Below, piece after piece: positions 1 through 10,004 of a stretch of 39,356 bases of DNA (position 1 is the first letter of the stretch; every line of letters begins with the position of its first letter). The DNA is from Candidatus Altimarinota bacterium (lineage in GTDB: Bacteria > Patescibacteriota > Gracilibacteria > BD1-5 > UBA6164). The stretch covers positions 1-39,356 of the forward strand of contig PDTW01000029.1 of NCBI GenBank assembly GCA_002749055.1. Reading direction: 5' to 3'. Position numbers and translations under genes: made by a program. The notes beneath the pieces are model-generated. The model was not told where the DNA came from, did no database searches, and saw nothing but the letters and a program-made list of their open reading frames with translations.

Positions 1-452
1 CAAGATCAATATTTAAATCTTTCTAAAATTAATGCATATTGTTTATGGTCAGTTCTAAAGATATCAACAAGTATTCAGTCTATTCTAAATCTAACAACCA
101 CATATGTTTCGTAACAATCAAAGTGGATATCTGATGCTCATAATACTAAAGCTCATACTACTATATCTTTTAATGCTTCATCAGTATTTTGTTTTGAAAG
201 AGAGTCTTTGACCTTATTTTCAATTTTTATATATTTTTCTGAAAAATATTTTCTTTTTTCTTCCTTTTCAAGTATTTGTTTTTTAAATTTACTTTCTAAA
301 AGTGAAACATCAGTTTTAGATTTATTTTCGTTTAAATCATTTTTATCTTTTTTAATTTCTGACTGATTTAAATTAGTACTTTTTTTATTTGTAAAAAAGT
401 TTTGATCTGATTTTTGACTATTACTTTTTGAAGATTTTCTAATTTCTTTCAT
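1..452 (-). CDS. PilB/GspE-type secretion or pilus ATPase, N-terminal part (runs off left edge)
   Basis: About 150 residues are visible from ATG at 452; the gene continues past base 1. The first 95 residues are a lysine-, serine- and asparagine-rich hydrophilic stretch. Then follows GASDIHFDCYET, with VVRFRIDGILVDI after it, the typical opening of the PilB/GspE/PilT ATPase core (ASDIH..., VRxRxDG). The two glycines in this part (GALVLGASD) are TGA codons, so the standard code would cut the protein at 153. Family members are cytoplasmic hexameric ATPases that power type IV pilus extension or type II secretion. The usual PilB N-terminal domain seems replaced by the charged linker. The Walker motifs lie outside the window. 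A pilin-like gene at 1503-3377 supports a pilus role. Confidence 0.82.
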
Positions 453-561
453 TTTTTATTTAAAAATAAACAAATATATAAATTATAATAACATAAATTG
501 CTTTTTAAGTAAAAAATTATAATATTAAATTATATGATTATAAATTATTAAATATAAATAT

Positions 562-1386
562 ATGAAAAAATCTTTTCTATTATTGTTTTTTTTTCTATTA
601 CTAATTTACAATGGAAAAGCTTTTGCTGATAAACTTTGTGAAACAAAAAAATGATATGAATTATATCAGTGTAGAAATAAAAATATTTGTGAACAATACA
701 AACCAGAAACACTATTATATAGTACTCTAAGTAATTGAGATTATGAGGAATTATTAGTAACGGATAGTTATGTTAAAAAAAGTAAAAGTTTAAAAACCGC
801 AAAAGAAAAGTATGTCGATAATATGAATAATATTTATGTATGTGCTACTATAAAAATAAGAATAAATGCATTAGAAGAAATAACAAAAACTTTATTAAAA
901 ATTAATATGGCAAAAGAAGTAGAAAAAATTGTATGAGAAAAATTTAATACTATGAAAATAGATGCTAAAAGTGATTTTAACACAAAAAAATGTAAATGAA
1001 TTAATAAAAAATGAACTTATAGTAAAATAACTGTATTAAAACAATGAACTTGGGAGATGTGTAAATATAGAAATTATCTTGAATATTTAAGAAATATTAA
1101 TAAAGACATAAGAAATCTAAATCTAGATAAACCTGAAGTCTCAATAGAAAATCTAATTGAGATTAAAAATTTAAATGATAGAGCTATTAATAAGGAAATA
1201 GAACATATTTACAAAGTTTTTCCTGTAGCATTTAATACATATAGTTTATATGAAAATAATTTCATAATACATCTATATTTACAATTAATAAAAGCTGATT
1301 TTTGGGTATTAAGAAGGAAATTACACGAGGCATTATGACCAATAAATCAAGTTGGATATAAAATAGTCAATGCAATGAGTTTGTAA
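562..1386 (+). CDS. Secreted Cys-containing protein of unknown function (274 aa)
   Basis: Starts with a clear signal peptide (MKKSFLLLFFFLLL, then NGKAFAD as a likely signal peptidase I site). The mature part is mostly helical and charged, with at least seven cysteines (near LCETK, YQCRN, NICEQ, YVCAT, KKCKG, EMCKY), which suggests disulphide bonds outside the cytoplasm. Several TGA codons (Gly) lie in frame; the TAA at 1384 is the real end. I do not recognise a family. It is transcribed divergently from the PilB-like gene and converges on the pilin-like gene, so a surface or pilus-associated role is possible but only by neighbourhood. Confidence 0.72.
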
Positions 1387-1510
1387 TAAGGAACATCTGA
1401 AAATTGCTCTTTATCAAAATAAAAATTTAGATTTTTTAGAAAAAATTTTGAAAAAGGCTATTTTTTTGAAAATGAGTGTGTAAAAATTTTTATAGGATTC
1501 TATTAAGGAC
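1387..1510 (+). repeat. Degenerate copy of the dispersed inverted-end element
   Basis: Directly after the stop of the secreted protein the sequence reads TAAGGAACATCTGAAAA, which matches the end of the full copy at 31181-31347 read on the minus strand. A second shared block is AAAAATTTAGATTTTTTAGA (about 1424-1443). The right half is strongly diverged; only a loose GATTCTATTAAGG remains near the far end. It fills the gap between two convergent genes and reaches the stop codon of the pilin-like gene. Confidence 0.6.
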
Positions 1511-3377
1511 GAATAACTACTCTAATTCCTAAAACACCTCATTTATGACCTGTTTGAATATAAGTTTGTAATTTACAATTAACTTTTCAAATTATACGAG
1601 CTCAATACAGCCAATGATTACCATTTGGATAACCAATAGATGAAAGGAATATCCACTCATTATCAACACTATCATTATCAGTATTACCATTTGATTGCAA
1701 TCTACCAGATTCACAAGCTAACTGATACTCTCATCTTGATTTTCAAGTTAAATTATTACAAATAAAACTATTATCACATCATCAAAGTCACATATTACCT
1801 ATATAAGAAAAAGCACTTGGTAGGTGTGAGCCTGTTTTTTGAGTCCAAGCTAATAAATATTTTCTTCTATTTTCAGAAATAGTTTTTTTATACCAATTAA
1901 CACTATTGGAATTTTCTTTATATTTATCATATGTAATTTCTTCTTCACTATCATCTTTATGAATATAAGTCATATCTGTTCATAAATCTTTTTTTCAATC
2001 TATACAATCTGCTATAAAAAGAGCTGGTATTGGATGATTATTTGGTGGAGTAGCATTTTCTATCCAATCTATATCTTGTAATTCTCATAAATTACTTCTA
2101 TTAGTTCTTAACCATTTCATCCTTCAAACTAAAGTATCTTCTCATTCAAAATCACTAGTAGCTTGTCAAATACTTTTACAACTATAAGAATCTTTAGAGT
2201 CTAGTATTCTTGTTTGTCAACGTTGAGGTATTGAATTTCAACCATCTTTTATACTCGAAGCATCCCATCATCTAAAGTATTCATAACCATTGTCATTTCA
2301 CCATCAATTCCAAGAAATTCATTGTGAAGGTCAGTCTCAAAAGTCTCAAATTCTAGGTGATATACAAAATCAACTTCATCTTTTGGTTCATATATACATA
2401 TCATTTTCTGTTGGGACCCAATTCCATAAAGCTTCATTACAAATTGATTGACTTACTAATGGTCATGTTTCTACAGGTTGAGTATTTTCTGAACCTCATT
2501 CTCAAGAACCACCTTGAACACTAACTAAATTATCAACAATAGGCTTTTTATCTATAATAAATTGCTCAGCAAGTAACTTCTTTTGTTTTTCTGTTTTAGT
2601 ATCCAATATTTGTTTATAAATACTATCATTTTCTAAAATTGTTCAACTATAAGTCTCCTGAATTTTATTAATTACTTCTATTTTCTCTTCTTCTGTTGAA
2701 GAATTTGTTATTAACGAAACAGGATTCAAAGTTATGTCCAATGTTCAAGTCTTATATCCTATTATTTTACTCACATTTGGAAAATTCCCTCATCAATTTA
2801 TTACTTGAGATTTTATTGTATTTTGATCTAAAACAATTCATGAATCTTTTATCTCTGAATTTATTATGCTTGGTGTTGGAATTACATAACTTTTAGTTTT
2901 TACAAATACTTGATTATAATCTCACTTTATCTCTGTAGCATAATTTGATTTTGGAGAGTTTGGCACAAAAGAATATGACGAATCTGGTTCAAAAACTCAT
3001 AAAATTTCATATTCTTTTAGATTATTAGTAACTGAATAAATATATTCTGTTTCTAGAAGAGGATCTAGTGGTAATTCTGTTAAATTCTTTGACAAATTTA
3101 ATTCTATATTCTTTCATATCTTTCATTGTGTCCAAGCTAATTCTCAACTAAAACTTACTTCTTGTCATGAATCAGGCAAAGGATATTTTCATGCTCTTAA
3201 AAAAAATAATCATAAAGACTTTTTTATATTATCCATATCACTAACTCTTATAGCATTTCTTGCTTGTTTAGAGTATCATTGAAATGACATAAAAGCTATC
3301 GTTCATAATATAGCAATTATTGTTATTACAACTATCAATTCTACTAAAGTAAATGCATTTCTATTTTTTGTTTTCAT
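1503..3377 (-). CDS. Type IV pilin-like protein with large C-terminal domain (624 aa)
   Basis: The N-terminus is a class III prepilin signal: a short basic leader MKTKNRNA, then FTLVELIVVITIIAIL, with the Glu at mature position 5 and a single membrane helix, followed by a pilin-like alpha helix (SDMDNIKKSLGLFFLRAGKYPLPD region). The residue before the cleavage site is Ala rather than the common Gly. The chain is about four times longer than ordinary pilins. The last 160 residues form a separate domain with LAWTQKTGSHLP, RWEYQLACESGRL and the ending GIRVVIRP, reminiscent of the C-terminal domains on pseudopilin-like surface proteins of these phyla. Many Gly codons are TGA. It probably serves as a minor pilin or adhesin tip; the binding partner is unknown. 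Confidence 0.85.
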
Positions 3378-3486
3378 TATAATATTTTTTATAGAATATA
3401 AATAACCTATAGACTTTCGTATTATATAAATCTTTTTATTAACCTCAAATTTTATTTTATATTTTTAAAAATTAAAAACATAAAAA

Positions 3487-3516
3487 AAATAGAAATAATG
3501 TTTATTATTTCTATTT
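3487..3516 (-). terminator. Intrinsic terminator after the LysM-CHAP gene
   Basis: Perfect 13-bp stem AAATAGAAATAAT / ATTATTTCTATTT with a 4-base loop, followed on the minus strand by a long T-rich tract. It lies 11 bases beyond the stop of the LysM-CHAP gene and separates it from the pilin-like gene. Confidence 0.75.
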
Positions 3517-3526
3517 AAATACAATT

Positions 3527-4576
3527 TTAATTTACATCAATATATCAAATAATCGCACTATTATTTATAGGAACTTTTCTATAAGTAATTTCTCACAACC
3601 TACGATAATTCATATCAGAAACTATTATATCAGATCATTTAACATCCATTACTATTCATACATGTCAATATCTAGGATTATATCATCTTCAATGAAATAC
3701 AATTATTGATCAGATTTTTGGATAATTAATTATTTTTCTTCATTTCTTTCTAGCATTTTTTATCCAATCTTTAGCATTTCATCACCAATTAACGTCCTTA
3801 TATTGTCATACATACCATGTACAATTTCACCAATAAAAAGTGTGTTTAGGTTTTCTCCATACTAATTTATATTTTCAAGATTTAGCTACATAACTTGAAG
3901 AAGCTGATTTAGCAAAAGAATATCATCAAGTAGAATTAGATTTTGGTTTTTTAATTTTATTATTGTGTAAGCTCGGAGCTTTGTCAATTTTAGCAACAAC
4001 TTTTTTCTTTTTTACTGCTCAAGGAACAATAATAACATCTCAAGCCTTTAATATTGATTTTGAACTAAGTAAATTTTGTTCAAGAATTTTATCCATATCA
4101 ATATCATATTTAGAAGCGATACCAAGTATAGTATCTCAAGATTTTACCTTATGTAATACTCAAGTAACTGGTGGAATTTTAATCACATCTCAAGGATGTA
4201 AAATTTCATTACTTGAAAAATCATTTGCCCATAAAATTGAATTTACTGATACATTAAATTTACGAGCAAGTAATCAAAAAGATTCTCAATGCTTTACTTC
4301 ATAATTTATAATTTCATTTGTTCACAATAAATTCCTATCACTATCTAACAAAGTATTTATAGATAAGAATGAATCTGTTAATTCTAGAATTGGAGCAGAT
4401 TCATCTTCAGTAAATTCTCAATAATAAACTCATAATATACTTGATTCATCTATGTCTCATCTATAAAAATCTACTGCAGAATTACCATGAGCAAATGATG
4501 TTAATGTAGGATAAATAGGTATTAAAAATATCATAACAAAAAGAACAAAGTTATATCAAGTTGTTCTTTTATTCAT
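3527..4576 (-). CDS. LysM-LysM-CHAP cell-wall hydrolase (349 aa)
   Basis: The N-terminal hydrophobic segment (residues 9-28, ending near SFAHG) is a signal peptide or membrane anchor. Two LysM modules follow: YEVKHGESFWLLARKF (about 88-135) and HKVKSGDTILGIASKY (about 138-180), each ending in a GDVI..P block. After a lysine/serine linker, a CHAP domain fills the C-terminus: YWGNCTWYVGQYK carries the catalytic Cys and RYGHVGIVMDV the catalytic His. CHAP enzymes are amidases or endopeptidases that cut peptidoglycan; LysM binds its glycan. It could remodel the cell's own wall or act on that of a neighbour or host cell; the sequence does not decide. It ends at TAA 3527-3529, just before a strong hairpin. 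Confidence 0.9.
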
Positions 4577-4770
4577 AAAAATATTTTTTGATACTATATT
4601 TTCTCTAAATATTCTTGAATGTCTATTTATTCTAGCCTTTAAATTAACTTTATTATTCAATTATTCCTTTTAAAAAATAAACCTCATATTTAAGTCTAAA
4701 TATGACTTTTGTATAATAACCATTAAATTTAAAAGAACATAAATTCTAATAAAAATCTTACTAAATAAGT

Positions 4771-4819
4771 AAAAAATCTTTTCTATATAATATATCTTAT
4801 TATATAGAAAAGATTTTTT
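4771..4819 (-). terminator. Strong hairpin terminator after rplU
   Basis: Perfect 21-bp stem beginning AAAAAATCTTTTC with a 7-base loop, 6 bases past the rplU stop. A-rich and T-rich flanks are built into the stem, so it can terminate transcription in both directions. Confidence 0.85.
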
Positions 4820-4825
4820 CAAGGT

Positions 4826-5137
4826 TTAAGATATTGACAAAACCTCCAACTTAGTTATATGTGGTCTAAATCATCTATTTTTCATACTTCTTTTCTTTGA
4901 TTTCATATGGAATACTCTCACTTTTTCTCATTTAAGTTGATCTAAAACTTTCAATTCAACTTTTGATCATTTTACTAATGGATTTCATACTTTAGTTTCT
5001 TTTCACTCTTCATCTGAAGTAAGTAAAGCCTCAACAGTAAATACTGAATCTACTTCATTATTTTGTTTTTTTACCTCAATAATATCACCTTTTCTAACGA
5101 TAAATTGATTTCATCCTAGTTCTATAACAGCTATCAT
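4826..5137 (-). CDS. rplU: 50S ribosomal protein L21
   Basis: The 103-residue protein has the L21 pattern throughout: MIAVIELGGNQFIVRKGD at the start, EALL in the middle, and the basic signature KGEKVRVFHMKSKKR followed by RGFRPHITKLEV at the C-terminus. L21 binds 23S rRNA in the large subunit. Its length is normal for the family. The usual partner rpmA (L27) is not next to it. The gene lies downstream of tRNA-Gln on the same strand and may share its promoter at 5334-5360. The strong hairpin at 4771-4819 ends the unit. Confidence 0.95.
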
Positions 5138-5224
5138 CTTTGTTAAATTAATTAATTAAAAAATTTTGTAATATTTTTATTTTAATAATTTTCCCTAATA
5201 AATTATTTAACATAAAAACATAAA

Positions 5225-5299
5225 TGGTTGGGATGGTAGGATTCGAACCTACGCATAATGGAGTCAAAGTCCATTGCCTTACCACTTGGCGACATCCCA
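5225..5299 (-). tRNA. tRNA-Gln (TTG)
   Basis: Acceptor stem TGGGATG/CATCCCA, anticodon stem-loop ATGGA-CTTTGAC-TCCAT with anticodon TTG (reads CAA), T arm GTAGG-TTCGAAT-CCTAC, discriminator A and an encoded CCA end. All arms pair well. Confidence 0.95.
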
Positions 5300-5333
5300 A
5301 AATACATTGCTTTTTTTTTAATAAAGCAAGATT

Positions 5334-5360
5334 ATTATATAGAATATAATAAAAAGTCAA
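5334..5360 (-). promoter_or_regulatory. Candidate promoter for tRNA-Gln and rplU
   Basis: On the minus strand TTGACT is followed after 15 bases by TATAAT, close to the sigma-70 consensus (spacing slightly short; TTTGAC with 16 bases is an alternative). The predicted start lies about 25-30 bases upstream of the tRNA 5' end. Confidence 0.6.
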
Positions 5361-5492
5361 AAAAAAATATATATATAAAATGGAGCATTAAAAATAAGAT
5401 AAAAAATAAAAAGATTTTTAGAAAAAATTTTGATTAATACATAATTATAGATACTATAAGTAAACTTAATAAATAATAAAAATTTAGGAAAT

Positions 5493-5945
5493 ATGATGTG
5501 ATTAATAAAATTTCTGAAAAAAAGACCTTCAGATAAAACAATTAGAATTTCTAGAATAGTATTCTGACTTATATTAATTTGAGCTTTATTTTATAATTTA
5601 ATTTATTTAGATAAAGCAATAGATACAGAGTATTTTTGACAAGAAATAGATGAGAAATGATTAATGATTGCAAAATATATAATGATATCATTATGAATAA
5701 TACCTCTTATTATGTGAGTAACAAATATATGTTTACTAAAAAGCAAATACATGAGAATAATGCAAATATTTTATGCGATTGTATTATTTTATGTATCATC
5801 TAGTATAGCAGAATCTCCTGATCTTGACATTGATGTGTTAGTATGATTTATGTGATTATTACCACTAATAGCGTGAATAACATGAAAATGTATAACTAAA
5901 AATTGTTTGAGATATTGAGAAAAAGTCACAAAAATAAGAGTTTAA
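5493..5945 (+). CDS. Small integral membrane protein, unknown function (150 aa)
   Basis: Begins MMGLIKFLKKRPSDKTIR, so either of two adjacent ATGs (5493, 5496) may be the start. Four hydrophobic segments follow (around residues 22-42, 60-82, 88-110 and 115-135), with a short acidic loop SPDLDIDV before the last. The basic C-terminus (RYGEKVTKIRV) is probably cytoplasmic. Glycines in the membrane segments are mostly TGA. I do not recognise a family. It stands alone between the tRNA-Gln unit and convergent murE. Confidence 0.68.
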
Positions 5946-6038
5946 AAAATATCTAAACAAAATTAAATAGAAATAAAAATCTATTAAATTAAATAAAAAT
6001 AGTCTGAAAAGAATTTTGTGTAAATAGAAATCATTTTT

Positions 6039-7358
6039 TTATTTAACAAGTGTATTATCTTCAATTCATTTTAATATTTCTTTTACTATAGTCTTATCAT
6101 GCCACTGTATAGGTCCTTTATTAGTTATCATAATATGCTCATCTCATTTTCCTGCTAAAAAAACAACATCTCATTTCTCAGCGGACATTAATGCTGTTCT
6201 TATCGCTTCTTTTCTATTAGCTATAATCCAAAAATTATCTCATTCTTTTCTTTCAATTCATGGTAAAATATCTTTTATAATATTTTCTGTTTTTTCAGTA
6301 TAATCATCATCTTGTGTTAATATAACAACATCTGATAATTCAGAAACAACTTCTCACATAATTGGCCTTTTTGTTTTGTCTCTATCTCAAGTAGCTCAAA
6401 ATACTGTAATTATTCTATCAAGTCATTTCATTCACTTTATTGTACTTAATGATTCTCTAAGAGCATCCTCAGTATGAGCATAATCTACAATTACTGTAAA
6501 TCAAAAACTATTTTCTACTTTTTCCATTCTTCATGGGATTCATAAAACATCTTTGATAGAATCTTCTATTTCTTCTTGTTTCATTCAGCTAGAAACAAAT
6601 ACTCATATAGCTGCTAGTATATTATAAACATTAAAATCACCTAATAAATGAGTATCTACATTTATATCTTTACCTGCCATTCTTATTTTGAATTTTGTAC
6701 CATTAATTGTAGTTTCAATATCGTAAGGAGCAAAGTTAGCTCTAGCATTTTTTCAATATGTATAAAAAGTATCATATGTTTCTGCTAAAAATAATTCACT
6801 ATAATCACTATCTATATTTATAACTGCTGTTTTCTTTATTCAAGGTTTTCTTTTGTATCTAATAAGATTTTTAAATATTGACAATTTAGTATTTACATAG
6901 TTTTCCATTGTTCTATGTAAATCTAAGTGATCTTGAGTAATATTTGTTAAAACACATGTATCATATTCTAATCACCAAACTCTATGCATAACAATTCAAT
7001 GACTTGCTGTTTCTATAATAGCAACCTCACATCAAGCTTTTTTCGCTATTGAAAATAGTTTTTGTAATTCAAAAACATCTGGAGAAGTCATTTTAGTTTC
7101 ATTTAAGTATTCTTCATCTCAAATTATTATATTAACCGTTGTAAACATAAAAACTTTTTTTCATGCTTTCCTGAGTCCAGAAGCAATAATATTACAGGTT
7201 GTTGTTTTTCAATTAGTACCAGTAACTCATATTATTTGCATATCTTTAGAAGGAAATGAATACACAAAATTTGCAATAATTGCTCTTATCTTATGATATC
7301 ATAATCTAAAAGGATTATCTAATGCAAACATTTTCTTAAACTTTTGTTTTACTTTCAT
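6039..7358 (-). CDS. murE: MurE-type Mur ligase lacking the usual N-terminal domain (439 aa)
   Basis: Mur ligase motifs are all present: P-loop GVTGTNGKTTT (about 42-52), MTSP, ETASHG, ITQDHLDLHRTMENY, GRMEKV, VDYAHTEDALRESL (about 285) and GATGDRDKTKRPIMG (about 321). The combination of MTSP and DHLDxHxTMExY is typical of MurE, which adds the third residue of the peptidoglycan stem peptide using ATP in the cytoplasm. The P-loop comes about 60 residues earlier than in standard MurE (about 480-490 aa), so the UDP-binding N-terminal domain is missing. The DNPR-type motif that predicts the added amino acid reads DDDYTE, so specificity cannot be told. It lies 30 bases downstream of the DUF4012 gene, probably co-transcribed. 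Another Mur-ligase-like activity is possible. Confidence 0.85.
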
Positions 7359-7388
7359 ATTAAATTAAATTAGTATTTCCCATAAATA

Positions 7389-9749
7389 TTAGTTTCAATC
7401 TATATTATAATATAAATCTTGTTTTATTCAAAAGTTTTCATTAAGTTCTCAATTATTTGAAATTGATATATCATAAGATTTAATTCAAGGTTGTTTATAA
7501 AGAATAAAACTATATTTCCTACATATATTATTAACTAATTTATATTTTATTTTTTTGTTTACAGTCTCTAGTCTTTTTGTTCTCATAAAAAATTCAATAG
7601 ATTTTTTATTATTTAACTCCTGAACAGTATAACCATCAGAGTTTTCAATCTCTGCGTCTTTAGGTAGAATAATTCTAACAAATTGATAATTATCTCACCT
7701 TCATTGAATATCAATTAAAGATTTTGTTTTGGTGATATTATAATTATCAAACATCTTATTTATTTCATTTTCTTTTGTTTTTGGAAAAAAATGTGTTGAA
7801 GAAATAGTTAAAGTTGTATCAATTGAACAATCATTATTTATAACTATATCTTTATAATACTTAATTTGTCTATATCTATCAGATTTATTTCAAGATAGAG
7901 AAGTATAAACAGGATATGAAAAATCAAGTGAATCATTATAGTTTATTTTTCATCATAATCAAAGAATTTCAAATATCTGATTCTCTTCTGGCAAAAAAGA
8001 ATAAAACAATATTTCTCTTTTATTTAAGTTATTTAAAAGTATTTTTCAATATACGTTATAGTCTTTTTCTCTTCTTAATTTTGAGAAAAAAGCCTCCATA
8101 AAATCAAATAATATTTTCTTTGGTGTTCAAAGAGTTCACTTCTTAAATAATTTAGCTTCAACCAAAATTGACATTATCTCAGAAAAATTTTGACTTGTAA
8201 TTTCTTCTTTTATTCAATCTACTTTAATTCATCAAATTTCATCTAAAAATTCTAATAGTATATTTTGATTTAAATAAATTATACCATCTATTTTATTTCA
8301 AGACTTTTCCATAAAAAACTTTATATTTCCACTAGAATCTTTTAAATTCACAAAATAATTACTATCTCTAAGTCAAAATTTATCAGTTAATTCTATAATT
8401 CACTTAGGTGCTTTTAATCTATTATAATCAGCTTTTTTAAGATCCCATTCAAATTCATATACATCTTTTTTTTCAAAATTCTTAACTTTTCATCTAAATA
8501 ATGTCAGTAGCCCCATACTTCACATAAATCATCAAGTAGGTCTAATTTCATCACTATTTTGAAATACTATAAGATATTTTTTTTCTTTATTATGTCACAA
8601 GATATTTAATATAGTATCAAAATTTGAATTAATCGAATAAATATAATCTTTAAGATACTGGAGTTTTCAAATACTTGTTTTTAATTTATCATCAAGCTTT
8701 TTATCTCACAAACTAGTTACGTTATTGTAATGAGATAATGCCTTTTCTAATCAATACTCTGATAAAATAAAATCATTTCTCAAATTCGATAATAAATTAG
8801 TTACATATGTATTTTCTATTCATTTGTAAGAAAGAAATTTCTTTGTAAGAAATAGTATATTCACCAAGTTATCTCATATTTTAGTAATTTCAGTTCATCA
8901 TGAAATTAAATGATATCAATTATTTATACTATCATTATTTAAAAGAAGAAAAGGTTTAAATAAAGTATTTCAAACGAGAAAATCAAACTTTGCATCATTT
9001 AATACTTTTTTAACATAAATAATATCTGTAGGATTTTCTTTTATGCTAATTAACTTTTTATATCATGAATTAACATAATTTACTACAACTATTTTATTAA
9101 TATACAAAATAGTAAAAAACAAAATAATTAAAAAACCAATTTTTAATAAAAGATTTTTAACAGAAGAGAATGTAAAAAAAGACTTTATAAATCAAACTTT
9201 TTTCTTTTTCTTCTTTTTATCAATTTTTTTTTCTTTTTTCTTCTTTTTTTTAGATTTTTTAATATCAGGGCTTAGTTCAGAAATTTGACTTGTAGCTAGA
9301 TTATTATCATTTTTAATTAAAACCTCACTTGATTTTGATATATCTATTATTTTCTCAAAATTACTATCTGTCAAATCTTTAGTATATATTTTTTGATCAG
9401 ATACTTTATCTACACCTTTATCATTTTTTTCCTTTTTTTTATTCTTTTTTAGCTTCTTTTTTTTCTTTTTATTTTCTAATATGTCTCTTATTAAATTAAT
9501 ATATCTTAAATCTAAATCTTTTATTTTATTAGATTTAACAACACTATCAAAAGCTTTTCCATTTAGTTTTTTATCATCTGAAATACTTGCATGTTTTTTT
9601 CAAGATACATAAACATCAGAATGTCAAATATCAATATCTTTTAAATAGTTATTATTTTTAAGCTTATTTATAGATATTTTATTATTTCAAACTTTGGCTT
9701 TTACGTCTATTTTTGTTTTTAAATTTTTTTGTATATCATTTAATCTCAT
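7389..9749 (-). CDS. Large DUF4012 membrane protein (786 aa)
   Basis: The first 185 residues are hydrophilic and very rich in lysine (several runs of five to seven K), presumably cytoplasmic. A single membrane helix follows (LLLKIGFLIILFFTILYI, about 200-225). The rest should be outside the cell. The hallmark of DUF4012 sits at about 390-411: YLIVFQNSDEIRPTGGFMGS, with the two adjacent glycines written as TGA. The C-terminal half continues with beta-rich sequence to TAA 7389. DUF4012 proteins are large, widespread in candidate phyla and Gram-positives, and of unknown function; surface polysaccharide or wall attachment has been suspected. Upstream lie a repeat copy and dnaA, downstream murE. 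Confidence 0.85.
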
Positions 9750-9779
9750 AGATTCATTATTTTCAATAATTACTTACTT

Positions 9780-9943
9780 TAGGAATATCTGAAAAACTCA
9801 CATCTAGAAAAAAATAATCTTTTTTGCTAATTTTTCCTTAATTTTTTTTCCCTATACAAAGGCATAAGTAAAAAATTTTGCAAAAAAATTATCTAAAAAA
9901 TCTAAATTTTTATTCTTACGAAGGAGTTTTTCAGATATTCCTA
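9780..9943. repeat. Full copy of the dispersed inverted-end element (164 bp)
   Basis: The ends are perfect 20-base inverted repeats: TAGGAATATCTGAAAAACTC and its complement. The interior is nearly identical to the copy at 31181-31347, including a small central hairpin around CAAAGGCATA. Where the other copy has AACATCTG at its ends, this one has AATATCTG with the matching change on the opposite side, so the ends stay complementary. It lies between the dnaA stop and the DUF4012 start. Confidence 0.85.
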
Positions 9944-10004
9944 TATTAATATAAAAGAAAAAATGCTTTTTACAAAAAAAAATATTATATAATTATAATA
10001 TTTT

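Noticed and set aside
2249-2437. 62-codon minus-strand frame in the pilin-like gene
   Set aside because: It is out of phase with the 624-residue frame that starts with the prepilin signal and ends in GIRVVIRP.
3963-4304. 113-codon plus-strand frame
   Set aside because: It lies antisense within the LysM-CHAP gene, whose LysM and CHAP motifs prove the minus-strand reading.
5148-5360. 70-codon frame over tRNA-Gln
   Set aside because: It reads through the tRNA and its promoter and has no protein-like pattern.
5400-5432. Further copy of the dispersed element
   Set aside because: Only a short AT-rich stretch (GATTTTTAGAAAAAATTTTG) resembles it; no ends or hairpin are present, so chance similarity is likely.
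9192-9270. Simple-sequence or frameshift-prone tract
   Set aside because: The T-rich run encodes the lysine-rich cytoplasmic part of the DUF4012 protein and stays in frame with the conserved domain.
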